Shown here: positions 23,540 to 34,165 of the stretch, piece by piece
Layout: each line of letters begins with the position of its first letter
How positions within the stretch are numbered: the stretch's first letter is position 1
DNA from: Epiperipatus broadwayi
Taxonomy: Eukaryota > Onychophora > Udeonychophora > Euonychophora > Peripatidae
Reading direction: 5' to 3'
Assembly (NCBI GenBank): GCA_028023455.1
Contig: JAQFVV010006221.1
Location: forward strand, 6,493,011-6,557,010
Length of the DNA: 64,000 nucleotides
The notes under the pieces: generated by a model
Seen by the model: the letters and a program-made list of their open reading frames with translations, nothing else
The model's database searches: none
What the model was told of the DNA's origin: nothing
Translations under genes and position numbers: made by a program

Positions 23540-24190
23540 AATGGAGATTATTTAAGTCACTTAGATGTTGCTGGTGATGTGTTTGTTTTTGAAAATAATG
23601 CTTCAGAACTTCAAGAAACATTGCACGGGTTATCAGATGAAAGTAAGAAAATAGAACTAAAAGATAAATGATAAAAAGACTGTAGTAATGTTCAATATAT
23701 TTTCTTGAAAGAAGAAATAAAGATTGATAATGATAAATTAAAGTTAATAATTGCAAATACCTTGGTCAAAATGGAAACATAATAGATGAAACTAATCATA
23801 GAATTAAACTTGAATGGAGTGCTTTTTGTAGGAATAACTTAATACTAAAAAGAATCCTTAACAGGAAAGCAATACAAAAACTTCAGACTACTCAATACAG
23901 TATGGAGAGATGTGTGTTAGGTATAATAATGAGATCCCAAACAAAACATTTGAGTGAGAGATCAAGCAGATATCATTGACATCATTGGAAAGAATTAAAC
24001 AACTAAAGTAGAACTGAGTTGAATATATTTCTGGAAGAAATAATGGACAGTTAGTTGATGGCTGGATGAAATAAGAAAGTTTGTTCGTGCGTTGGGAAAA
24101 GAAAAGCTAGGAATCACAGTAACTGGATTAAACTTGGCAAGGACTTTATCTTGCAGTGGATGATAATGATTGAAAATGATGATGATTTAT
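23540..24190 (+). mobile_element. Second RTE LINE fragment, heavily decayed
   Basis: The plus strand parallels the 3' half of the LINE at 1830-3603. Matching pieces in order are: LSHLDVAGDVFVFENNASEL (the FADD region with the catalytic motif mutated), HRIKLEWSAFCRNNLILK, QTTQYSMERCVLGIIMRSQ, and a closing W.KLGKDFILQW-like segment before TGATGATGATT. Many frameshifts and stops place it as older than the copy at 1830-3603. It has the same GAT-rich 3' end. Confidence 0.8.
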
Positions 24191-25110
24191 TAGTTTCTTC
24201 TATTTACTAATTATCTTATTTCAAGACTTTTTTGTGTCGTCGTTCTTTTATTTTTTTAAAAATCAATTACTGTATACTTCATAACTATCTGTTTAAATTA
24301 TTCTTTTAATGATTTCCATTTTTCATTAATATTTTTAAGCAGTAGTTTATTTTCAAGTTGTTTACTTTTTGTTTCGTAATATTTATAGAAAATTTATATC
24401 TTTTTTAATTTATTAGCCCCCCCCCCCTCTACATCTATTTTTATTTTGCAAAATGTTAATACTCAGGACTTTTACTATAAGAATTTATATGCTTGTAACT
24501 CTATTTCTAAACCTACATAATAAAAGTAAACTCTATTAGTGACATTTTTCAAGTACAAGTTTGTTTTTTTAATGGTTTTTAACCAATGAATAAAATGGTT
24601 TGTTATTATATTTTACAAATGTTTTATTTCTTTTTCACCTTTCTTATTTCTAATCTAAAATTTTCTTACAATTTTGCCCCCCCCCCCTTTTCAGCTGCAA
24701 TTATTTTTTAAATTACTTTTTAATATTATTTATATCATCATCAACATCAAGTCTTTTTGTTTTGATATAAATCATATTGTTTAAAATCTATCTTGATTTA
24801 TTTATTATCAGCATCCACTTATCCATAGTCTTTGAAAATAAATAAATAAATACAGGAAATACTTGCTATGATGAGTAAAAAAGAGAGAGAGAAAGAGAGA
24901 TAGAAAATCTGAAGTGTCTAGTCACTGTATTTAAAATGAACTTTTAGCACATCACCAATTTTCACTATAAGAAATATTTGAATAGCAACCAAAAGATAAT
25001 TTTCTGTAGATATTTTTTTAAGATACTAATCAATAAATTATATTTACTTTTTATTCACCAATAACAAAACATTCCACAAGATTTTGCTAAAGGGGATTAA
25101 TAATAATGTC
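24191..25110. other. Non-coding stretch with C-runs
   Basis: No gene is seen. Poly-C tracts occur at about 24417-24427 and 24677-24687; some (GA)n sequence is near 24880-24902. Confidence 0.5.
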
Positions 25111-27100
25111 CTACGCTTTTGGGTTTTTTGTTTGATTGTCATCAGCAAAACAATGTGCTCATAGCCAAGTTTGAACATATTCATCTAAGTTGAATAAATG
25201 TTATAGTACACCATGCATTTTTGTAAATAAGAAATTTGCCATACGCTTAATAAGTAACCATTTTCTTGGTTTGTTTAAAATTAAGTTCATATTTCTGAAA
25301 ACTCATTTGTTTTCAACATAACTGGTAATATGAGCATGGAGTATGTAAATAATTCTCTCACTTTGTGGGTATTTTCATTTCACCATTGTTTGAACAGTCT
25401 ACAGTGTGGAAACCTTTTGATGATTAAATCTTCAGAGTAATTCAATGTTTTTTTTGATAAATCCAATTTTGTCAATAATATTAATTAAAAACTGACTTCT
25501 ATTAATAATAGAAACCATTGTGTCGCAATAAAATTTCAGTTTTTAAATAACATTTAGGGCTTCCAATGATTTTTCCCCTCCTCTGTGGTTTTTTAAAAGA
25601 TTTCAGATAAACAATAATTTTTAAAATTATTTATCAATATATACTGTTGTTGTACCGTTCTTTTATAAAACTTCTAATAATAGATATAATCTTATAAAAT
25701 ATCACAAATTATAGCTAAATTTAGTAGAAATTATTAACATTTTTTTTTATATAATATATATATGTTTTTCAGCTGCAGCACCATGTTGAAAATGATTGCA
25801 TGAGGTCTAAAAATTTTGCCGAATAGCAGGCATGGATCTAAACAAAGTATCCATTTTATTCTCAATATTTAATCAGTCTTTCTAATTTCTGATCCTAAAT
25901 TTTTTGCACTTGATTCTGACTGGGTTTTTTTTGGAGATAGAAAAAATATAGTTTATCCAAAAATATTTTAAAATAGTTAATGCCATTCACTTCTGCTATA
26001 CAATCCCCAATAGATCATTCAGTGTAATGATTTACACCAGGGGTAGTTAACCTTTTTATACCTACCACCCACTTTTGTATCTCTGTTAGTAGTAAAATTT
26101 TCTAACCACCCACCAGTTCCACAGTAATAGTGATTTATAAAGTAGGGAAGTAACTTTACTTTATAAAATTTATAAAGCAGAGTTACAGCAAGCTAAAGCA
26201 TATAAATCTCTATGAAATTTTTTTAAAAAAGTCAATTTAATTTTAAAAAAAAGAAAGTGCTTCAGTGTCTGACAAAACTCCTACCGACCACCATGAAGGT
26301 TGGAACGCCCACTAGTGGGCAGTAGGGACCAGGTTGACTACCACTGGTTTACACAGTGCCATGTAAACTGATTTGGGTATTTATTTAATAATTGTTCAAC
26401 AACTTCTGATTTTTTTCCTAACATAACATTAGCATTATCACTCATAAATAAAATTATGTGTCAAATCATGTCATGAAATCCATAGTTTGGAAAACTCTTT
26501 AAAAAGCATTCTGTTATGCCAACTGATGTTTGATCTATTAATTCATTTAAATCAAGAAGAAGGAATGGCGAATCTTTCATTTTATTTATCTCACATTTTA
26601 AAAAAAAATTATTGAAATGGATATGTTTTGCCCAGTGTTATAGATTTATTAATGAGAATTGATATTTTGATTTCAATAATTGCTTTTATATATTCTTAAT
26701 TTCATATTTTTGCAATATGATTTATTATATTATTATAAGTTGATATAACTGCAGTCTATGGGCAATAATCATTCCATTCAATTTTTGAAATTATAATAAT
26801 CGAAGTAAATGGACAATCATGTCTTGTGATGTAATAAATTTCACTAAAAACTGTAAAGTTACTGCTACTGTAAAATTGTTTGAGGATTCATTTAATGCTT
26901 CTGTTGGTTGTTTTTATTCATTTTTTAATTATTGTTTGGCATTAATGTATGCTGTTTTTGAATATTGATGTATATATTTTCGCAAAGATATCAATTGCAC
27001 ATTTCTATTCTTTTCACAATAGGGTACTGTTTGAATTGTATTGCTTTGAAATATTAACTCTTTGTATTTTAAATGTTCTAAAGTTTTTTAACTTAACATA
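25111..27100 (-). pseudogene. hAT-family transposase, decayed and interrupted
   Basis: On the minus strand a degenerate transposase is readable over about 2 kb. From the N-terminal side: EIYYITRHDCPFTS (about 26870-26800), KISILINKSITLGK, then KDSPFLLLDLNELIDQTSVG, SDNANVMLGKKSEVVEQLL (about 26441-26385) and QFTWHC. A 309-bp MITE then splits the gene. Beyond it come HYTE and FLDKLYFFYLQKKPSQNQ. The C-terminal end has FLFTKMHGVL, DEYVQTWL and HCFADDNQTKNPKA, ending at a TAG at 25111-25113. These match the hAT order: catalytic SDNA-type Asp region, W/HC-x-H region, and C-terminal dimerisation domain. Such enzymes cut and paste DNA with 8-bp target duplication. Many stops and frameshifts: inactive. 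Confidence 0.75.
26038..26346. mobile_element. hAT-type MITE inserted in the hAT transposase gene
   Basis: A 309-bp element with ends CAGGGGTAGTTAACC and GGTTGACTACCACTG. The flanking 8-mers ATTTACAC (26030-26037) and GTTTACAC (26347-26354) match in 7 of 8 positions, a hAT target duplication. The inside is non-coding. Removing it restores continuity of the surrounding transposase reading, so it landed after the transposase copy existed. Confidence 0.88.
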
Positions 27101-29458
27101 AATTAAGCATCCTAATTCTTCTTATTGGCAAATGAAAAGGATTTTTATTCTCAGCTTACATGTTAGTTGTACAAATACTAGACCAATTTAATTTTGATTC
27201 TACTACTGTCACTGATTCTAAAAATTAATAATATGGATCTCGATATTATAAGGTCATTATTATTTTTGCTAGATGCAGGTACTTGTAGTAGAACATTTTG
27301 TTTATTTTAAAAAATTACTAATATGGGTCATTTTTCATTTATATTATTTTAATTTAAATATTGAATAATAAAAACAATTAATATTTATAATTATTATTAT
27401 TAGTTAATAAACAATTAAAAACAAATTCTTTTTTTTTCTTTTTGGAGTATATAATTATATTCTACTCTAGTGTCAATTGATTTAATTTAATGACTATAAT
27501 CATTTGTAATTTTAATCAAGATTCATATTAAAAACCATACACTTAATACATCTCTGCATGAATACTTTTGTTCTAATGAAAATAAAATTAGTATCTAAAT
27601 ACTTAATGAATGCATTAAGACGAGATGTTTTGAAAACAATAATTATGAATTGAAATTTATTTCTATTATTAGATCACAGTTCAAAAAATTACAGTAATAT
27701 AGAGTATCATTTTTAAGTATGTATTTTGATGAGATGTTATGAAAACAATAAAAATGAATTGAATTTTATTTATATTGTTATGTCCCTATTATAAGAATTA
27801 CTTCATTATTATTATAATTGTAAACAAATATTTCCTAGTTCAGTTCTTTATTTAGGGGGGGGGGAGTATATTTTATTTCGTATGACAAAATTATACATAA
27901 AAAAAGATTCAGAAAAGCATTTTGTCTCTGGAAAGAAGTGCTGGAAGGTTGATGTGCCCCAACATATCCCTGTTATCTGTGAAACTATTTAACCTGCTAT
28001 GTATTTTATTTATCTTTTTAAAATTATATATTTTCCATTACTTTTTTTATTACATCTTAAATTTAAAAAACTCACATTTCTGGTATTTTTTATTTGATAT
28101 TCATTTCCATTTTATTTTACTTAGTCTAAAAATATCTACATTTTTTCTTGTCGTTTTTAACATTAAATTTTCTATCTTTTTTTCTTATATTTCTTGTATC
28201 TGTTCTTAATATTTTTTTTCTAGACTTATTTATTCTATATTGACTTGTGCAATCTAAGGAAATAACCCTTTAGCCGCAATAGTTTCTTTTTATTTTCCCA
28301 ATATCTAAAATTTTAAATTTTTAAAAAAATTGTATTTTTTTATAAACCTTTTTACCACTTCAGAAATCAAAATCATCAACATTTTAAATTGGAACTGCAA
28401 TCTAATTTAGTGTTATTTTTAAATACAATGCAATTTTGATTATTTGGCATAAATGATACGAGAGTTAGTCACATCATAACAGTTGAAATAAAGAAACTCT
28501 GCTTTCAGTACTTCACAGATAATACCATCTATATCTTGGTTTTATTAGTTTTCAAGAATCTGAATCAGACTTTGAATCTTCATTAGTATTGTCTCTATTG
28601 AGACAGTTATGAAATAACTGTGTTTTTCTTCAGTTTCTGTATTTTTTTCTAAGATAATTCTTTTCTGCCTGTGTTCTTCACTGTTTTTTTTTTTTGCTTT
28701 AAAACCTTTCCTTTGCCAATTTATTATGCAATATAAAATTCTGTTGTCACCAGAACAAACTATTGATTCTACTTGCTTTTTCAGAGTGTTTGTGTGGTCT
28801 TATTTATCTTTCCAGCATTTTTTATTTTTTAATTGTATTTATTCTGGTTTTATTTCTCTCTCTTTTTTAAAAATCAGCATTATATCTCATGAGTCTTAAA
28901 AATCTAATTGTTAAAAATCTTTATCTTATAATATAAATATGTCTTTACTAATTTTTTTTTGAATAGATTTTATTTACCCAGTTGATATCACTACCAATCT
29001 AATCATATAAATTATTAAGTTTTTGCCAATAACTGCTCTTATCTTTATAAAATCATACACTCTCCCTCTCTCTCTCCCTCTCTCTATATATATATCTCTT
29101 TCTCTCTATATATATATATCTCTATATATATATATATCTCTCTATATATATATCACTAAATAATGATCGATGTATGCTATTTTCTTATAATTGTGAAATA
29201 ATCAGTTTAATTTTCTAATGTCTTATTAGGAAAAAATCCAGGTAATTTGTGACAAATATTGACATTCTACAGAAAACAGTCAACTTTTATCCATTGTTAT
29301 TTCAGTTTTCAATTCTTTGTTTATCAATCATATCCTCAAAGCCATTATTTTTATATATTTTCTATGGATATCATTATTAGAAAATTTATTTGGCCCAAAT
29401 TTTTGTACAGTGGTAACTGGTATTGGAAGTGTAATGAACCGTGGTATAATAATGTATT
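27101..29458. other. Non-coding stretch with local duplication and (CT)/(TA) microsatellite
   Basis: No gene is seen. About 53 bp around 27625-27680 is repeated at 27729-27782 with some mismatches, a spaced tandem duplication. A compound (CT)n/(TA)n tract lies at 29058-29152. A G-run is at 27856-27866. Confidence 0.6.
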
Positions 29459-29463
29459 CAAAG

Positions 29464-30023
29464 TGTAATATATGCAGTTTAAATTAAATGTACATACGAA
29501 AGTATCTTTATTCTAAAATATTATTTTATTGATAAATCTTTAAATTTTGCTACTGATATTCTAATCATAGACGTTAGCTTGAAATGCAATCAATTGTAAC
29601 AAACTAATTAAACAGATAACGAAGGAATTTAATTAGCAGAACCCAATTTAATTAAATCCCACCTTAATTTATAAGAGTTACTCCAGAAAACAAAAGAAAG
29701 CAAACAGATAAAAAGGGTGCCATTTTGAAAAGAACACAGAGCGTTTTAAGTGAATTCGAGAAGAGCATAAGTTGCAAAAGAACAGCGTGGGAATTGTGTA
29801 TTACCCTCGAGGAGAAAGAAGAGAAGTTAGACGTAGAAACTATACGTTCAGAATTATCGTGCGAGTATTCGTTATCGATAGTGTATTTTTCTAATACAGC
29901 TCGGCGGGAATCAGAACTTTGTATAAACTGTAAATTAGTAAGCATCGATCTGTATTGAGAATAAAACCAACTAGTTCGCAAATTAACTTTTGTGTGCAGT
30001 AATTGAAGAGCCAATATACTGCA
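29464..30023 (+). repeat. 5' LTR
   Basis: A 560-bp direct repeat of 31572-32138, beginning TGTAATATATG and ending CTGCA, preceded by the target duplication CAAAG. Confidence 0.93.
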
Positions 30024-30042
30024 ATCAGGCGCAGTCGAACCT
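30024..30042 (+). other. Primer binding site candidate
   Basis: TCAGGCGCAGTCGAAC begins directly after the 5' LTR. GGCGCAGTCG is typical wording for tRNA 3'-end complements in Ty3/gypsy elements. The specific tRNA is not assigned. Confidence 0.55.
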
Positions 30043-30115
30043 AAAAACACAGTGAATAACCAGCTATTAATAAGAAAATGTCGTTTTCGGACAAAACTCT
30101 ATTGGAGAGTTCAAC

Positions 30116-30740
30116 ATGGAAAACGCGGCCCATTGGCCACTATACTTGTCACAAATCGAAAATTTCTTCATTTTAAATGTCATTGAAGACAACAAACGGA
30201 AAGTAGCCGCCCTCTTATGTTTCTTGGGGGAAAAAATTACTGAAATCGCCAATAAATTATACCAAAATCCCATAGATGAGAATATACCATTCAAGGAATT
30301 ATCCCAACGGCTAAACAAATTTTTTAGCCCTCGCCCATCCTGATATATAGCACGCCTACAGTTAAGAAACAGAAAACAACTAAATAGTGAAACAATCAAA
30401 CAGTATAATTTAGCTCTCAAGGAGCTAGCGAAAGATTGTGTGTACGGTGATTTCATAGAAGAAATATTATTAGATCAACTGTTATGGGGAATCTCTGACG
30501 ACAGGCTCAGACAACAGCTGTTAACAGAGGCAGACCTAACCTACGAAAGCGCTATAAAGAAAGGAATAACGTTTGAGCTAATCCTAGAACAGGCACAGGC
30601 CTTCAGATCAAAAGAGAAAAGTTACGAGCAAGTTTTCAAAACTGATAAAGCAGAAATACGTTCGTTTCAATGGAACCCCAGAGAAATAACAGAATTAAAT
30701 GCTTCTGCTGTGGGAAAACAGGCCACATAGCTAAAGACTG
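30116..30740 (+). pseudogene. Ty3/gypsy Gag (capsid part), one stop and a frameshift
   Basis: The frame starting at ATG 30116 (ENAAHWPLYLSQIENFF...) gives an arthropod-type gypsy Gag: a Trp-rich start, KVAALLCFLGEK, NKFFSPRPS, an in-frame TGA at 30341-30343, then RLQLRNRKQ, ETIKQYNLALKELAKDC, LLDQLLWGI, LTYESAIKK. This is the usual retrotransposon Gag order. Gag forms the virus-like particle in which reverse transcription takes place. After about 30665 the coding potential passes into another frame, where the zinc knuckles lie. An earlier ATG at 30078 is in a different frame and probably marks the original start before another frameshift. Non-functional as it stands unless TGA is read through. 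Confidence 0.82.
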
Positions 30741-31479
30741 CAAATGGAAACAAGAAACGTGTTTCAATTGCCGAACTAAGGGTCACCTTGCAAGTGCATG
30801 CAGACAACAACCAGAAAGGGATGGTCGACAAAGGAAATATAGTCCAGACACAAATGGTAGAGCGTATAGTATTAAATATATATCTACCAAGGGAGAAAGA
30901 GATAGGACCATTTCGCAATCACAAACAGAGATCATTAAATTACAAAATCAATTTGAAGATGATCGGAAAGACTCTGAACAGAAGCAGTGTAAAGAGCAAG
31001 ATTCTATGAAAGAGCAACTCCAGATTCACATACAGATGATAGATATGTTGGTCGCAGAAAAAACAAAGCTGCAGTCATCCCTAGCACAAAGTCAGCAGGC
31101 CATAAAACAGAAATCAGCTGAACTCGAAGAATTTCAAGTAAGATTGAAGGTTTCTAGACAACGAGTAATAGAACCTGAACAACAAAACTCAGAACTTAGT
31201 GAAAAATTGCAAAGTAAACTCGCAATGTCAGAATTATCCGAACAGGTAGAGAGTTGGCAGCTGTATGAAATTGAGCCACAAGAAAAAATGGCCGAAAGTG
31301 AAAATGAAGAAGACACTTCCGAAGATGTTTTAGAAGAGCGGCAATCTTTAACCAGTGAGCTGCCAGATACAAAAACTGTAGAGCAAGGAAAAAATCAGAC
31401 TCTCTCCAAGCGGGAGAAAAAGGCACTCAGGGCGGCAAAGAAAAAGAATTTGCACAAATTTCAAGGGAACATCGGTTAA
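30670..31479 (+). CDS. Gag zinc knuckles joined to a golgin A2/GM130-like coiled coil
   Basis: An open frame of 269 codons. Residues 11-24 and 31-44 are two CX2CX4HX4C zinc knuckles (CFCCGKTGHIAKDC, CFNCRTKGHLASAC) of a retrotransposon nucleocapsid that binds RNA. Where protease and RT should follow, residues about 83-182 form a Gln/Glu/Lys-rich coiled coil. The stretch MKEQLQIHIQMIDMLVAEK, then LQSSLAQSQQA, QKSAELEEF and RLKVSRQRV reads like the conserved coiled coil of golgin subfamily A member 2 (GM130), a cis-Golgi tether. Residues about 205-235 are acidic and 245-260 very basic (SKREKKALRAAKKK). The most natural reading is a piece of host golgin mRNA captured by the element. This part has no stop, unlike gag upstream. 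Independent chance similarity of a coiled coil is the alternative. Confidence 0.7.
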   Translation: MEPQRNNRIKCFCCGKTGHIAKDCKWKQETCFNCRTKGHLASACRQQPERDGRQRKYSPDTNGRAYSIKYISTKGERDRTISQSQTEIIKLQNQFEDDRKDSEQKQCKEQDSMKEQLQIHIQMIDMLVAEKTKLQSSLAQSQQAIKQKSAELEEFQVRLKVSRQRVIEPEQQNSELSEKLQSKLAMSELSEQVESWQLYEIEPQEKMAESENEEDTSEDVLEERQSLTSELPDTKTVEQGKNQTLSKREKKALRAAKKKNLHKFQGNIG

Positions 31480-31554
31480 TTGTAAAAACAAAGTTTTCTC
31501 CAGTTTGGAAAAAGAAAAAATAAAGCACCGAGGAGTCGCATCATGGGGTTTTCT

Positions 31555-31571
31555 GAAGTAAGGGGAGGTAT
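31555..31571 (+). other. Polypurine tract
   Basis: A purine-rich AAGTAAGGGGAGG run ends a few bases before the 3' LTR at 31572, the position where plus-strand priming occurs in LTR retrotransposons. Confidence 0.75.
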
Positions 31572-32138
31572 TGTAATATATGCAGTTTAAATTAAACGTA
31601 CATACAAAAGTATCTTTATTCTAAAATATTATTTTATTGTTAAATCTTTAAATTTTGCTACTGATATTCTAATCATAGACGTTAGCTTGAAATGCAATCA
31701 ATTGTAACAAACTAATTAAACAGATAACGAAGGAATTTAATTAGCAGAACCCAATTTAATTAAATCCCACCTTAATTTATAAGAGTTACTCCAGAAAACA
31801 AAAGAAAGCAAACAGATAAAAAGAGTGCCATTTTGAAAAGAACACAGAGCGTTTTAAGTGAATTCAAGAAGAGCATAAGTTGCAAAAGAACAGTGTGGGA
31901 ATTGTGTATTACCCTCGTGGAGAAAGAAGAGAAGTTAGACATAGAAACTATACGTTCAGAATTATCGTGCGAGTATTCGTTATCGTATGTACATAGTGTA
32001 TTTTTCTAACACAGCTCGGCGGGAATCAGAACTTTGTATAAACTGTAAATTAGTAAGCATCGATCTGTATTGAGAATTAAACCAACTAGTTCGCAAATTA
32101 ACTTTTGTGTGCAGTAATTGAAGAGCCAATATACTGCA
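31572..32138 (+). repeat. 3' LTR
   Basis: Direct repeat of 29464-30023 with a 7-bp insertion near 31986 and scattered substitutions, followed by the target duplication CAAAG. Confidence 0.93.
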
Positions 32139-32558
32139 CAAAGATGTTTTCTACTCATTAAAATTACTTATTATTTGATGTGTTTCAATAAAAGTAACAT
32201 CATTGACATTTGTTTAGTCTCTTTCAGAGTAGAGGAATGTTTGATCCTTTCCAAAACTATTACAGCAGGTTTCATTGATTTCAAGAATTTTTAGTTTATA
32301 TTACTCAAACTCTAACAACCTCCTCAAATCTTTCACTTTTACATTTCAGAAAATAATTTTTATTTTATTTTATTTTTATACTTTGGGATCAATTATTATC
32401 CAGCTCAATCAAAAGACTGCCTCCACATGCACTTTTTTTTTTTGTCTATAAAGATTCTTTTTGCTTGAAAGGTGATAATAACAAATCACTTAATGTAATA
32501 GTAATGAGAATTTAATATGTTGCAAAATAATTATAGCCTTTATATATGTGTGTGTGTG

Positions 32559-32632
32559 TCAAAGCGTTGACTGAAAAGCGAACTCAGACCTGCTGCTTTG
32601 AAGGCTGTTATGCTAACCGCTAGGCCATCAAC
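32559..32632 (-). mobile_element. tRNA-derived SINE copy
   Basis: The minus strand reads GATGGCCTAGCGGTTAGCAT with an exact A-box match (TGGCCTAGCGG). A CAGCCTTCAAAGCAG arm follows, then the tail CAACGCTTTGACACACACAC. Same family as 7816-7893. Confidence 0.68.
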
Positions 32633-32639
32633 TTAATGT

Positions 32640-33570
32640 TGGTTTATCAAAGAATCGTATTTACTAGATGTCAATCCCAGGTTGTATATTTGGATTGTTT
32701 TTTATTTATGCACATACCTCAGCTAATCCATTCACTATCAGCCACTTGTGAACCTCTCCATAGTTGAAGCCGCTTGGAAATTAAAAAAAAAAAAAAACTA
32801 AATATAGAATTCTACATAACTTTTTTTTTCTGTAATTTATTTTTCTTGTTACTATTTTATTTATTTGTAGATTATAATTAGTGTTTTGACTGTTAATCTT
32901 TTCTTTTTTTTTTCAAATGATTTTTTTTATAATAAATAATCTTTTTCATTCAGATTATGAATGTAAAAATATATTGCATTTAAAAAAAAAATTGTAACAA
33001 AAAAAATATACCGCCAAACAATAATTGAAAATCAGCATTCATTGTTAAATTACTATAATTCAAATTACTGAATGAGAATGTGAATTTATATTTTAAAGAT
33101 AAAATCAGGTTAGTCTACTTACCTGAGGCTATACTAAGACAAATACAGCTAAAATAAAAATAATAATTATGTATACATATTATTGAGAAAATACACAAAC
33201 TGTCATTAATAAATCATTAAACTTTTTAAAGCATTTAAATAATTAACATATAAGTATTATAGACATTTTCGAATAAAATTATACTCTAGAGGTTCTCTTT
33301 TTCAGCCATAAATATTATTATTTCTGAAAATTAAAATTTTTAGTTAAATATTTAATTTCTTTATTATATGTTAATGATATAATTGACTCAATAAAGTTTA
33401 TAATGTGATTAATTATTAAAATGTTAAAGTAAATTGTCAAAAGATTAGCATTTATAGTAAATTACTCATAGTCAGTCTTAATATCATATTACCAAGTTTC
33501 TGTCATCTTTCTTTGGGTGTGGAACACTTGCTTTATATACATACTTTGAGTTTTTTTAAACAGGTTTTTA
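32640..33570. other. Non-coding AT-rich stretch
   Basis: No gene or classified repeat is visible; A/T homopolymers are frequent. Confidence 0.5.
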
Positions 33571-33574
33571 AATT

Positions 33575-33835
33575 TCTCAGAAATATAGAGGATTTGAACT
33601 CAGACTTTCAATCACCCTTCAACTATCTACACTATCTCATACAACTGATACACATGTAAAAAAGATAAATAATCACCAATATACATATTTCGTGCTAAAC
33701 CAGCACTCATCAGTTGGTCCAGATTATTATCTTCCACGTATATATAACCAGTGCTGAGTTCAAATTCCCTATATTTATATTTACAATTAAGCTCCAGGTT
33801 TGTGAAGAGTGCCTGGTTTTCAAATATTTCTCAGT
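33575..33835 (-). mobile_element. Short non-autonomous element with hammerhead ribozyme, best copy
   Basis: About 260 bp matching 8022-8270 over most of its length. On the minus strand it runs from CCAGGCACTCTTCACAAACC through GAATTTGAACTCAG, the ribozyme, GATACAC/TGTATCA and ATGAGATAGTGTAGATAG to GTCTGAGTTCAAATCC. The blocks CTGAGTTCAAAT and ATTTGAACTCAG at the two ends of the core are inverted copies. No ORF. Confidence 0.75.
33675..33718 (-). ncRNA. Hammerhead ribozyme, type I
   Basis: The same 44-nt fold as at 8162-8205. ACCAA/TTGGT make helix I. CTGATGA, helix II GTGCT/AGCAC with loop GGTTT, and GAAA form the core. Helix III is ATA/TAT with a TG loop, and ATA precedes the predicted cut before TTGGT. 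No core base deviates from the hammerhead consensus. In transcripts through the element it should self-cleave. Tandem or circular RNA copies would generate unit-length molecules. Confidence 0.9.
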
Positions 33836-34050
33836 TAGATAAATAATGAGTTATACTTTGCTGTAGAATTGGAATTAATAAAAGAAGCATGAAAAAAATT
33901 ATTCCATTAGCATTGATATTATAATTAACAAATTTTATGTCAACAACACTATGCCACTAACAGATGTCTTTAACTGTAATGTTCTAATTATTTATCGAAT
34001 GCTCAGCCTTTGTCTTTAATTGTAGTAGATTTACTTAGATGATATAAAGC

Positions 34051-34165
34051 AACTGTGTGCAACCTGTGGGTCATGACCCCTCAAGCAGTTACAAACAAAT
34101 TGTTGGAGGTCATGAAAATTTTGAGGAGTTCTCATGTTGATAATAAATTTTTAATTGAAAAAAAT
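34051..34165 (+). mobile_element. hAT-like fragment
   Basis: GCAACCTGTGGGTCATGACC resembles the start of hAT elements of the SPIN type (CAACCTGTGGGTCGCGACCC), followed by GGAGGTCATGAAAATTTTGA. Only one end is visible, so this is a truncated copy. Confidence 0.5.

Larger units (their letters stand above)
29464..32138 (+). mobile_element. Complete non-autonomous Ty3/gypsy LTR element with captured coiled-coil ORF
   Basis: Two long direct repeats (29464-30023 and 31572-32138) start TGTAATATATGCAG and end AATATACTGCA. They are flanked by the 5-bp duplication CAAAG (29459-29463 and 32139-32143). The LTRs differ by roughly ten substitutions and one 7-bp indel, so insertion is fairly old but the structure is complete. 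Between them lie a primer-binding-site-like GGCGCAGTCG right after the 5' LTR, a gag gene, a coiled-coil reading frame in place of pol, and a polypurine tract (AAGTAAGGGGAGG) just before the 3' LTR. No protease, RT or integrase is present, so it must have been mobilised by a related autonomous element. Confidence 0.93.

Noticed and set aside
27922-28209. 95-codon Phe-rich frame resembling a membrane protein
   Set aside because: Composition is that expected from T-rich DNA; no exon borders or family motif.
29725-30050. Open frames on both strands inside the 5' LTR
   Set aside because: They are shadows of LTR sequence; the 3' LTR copy does not preserve them.
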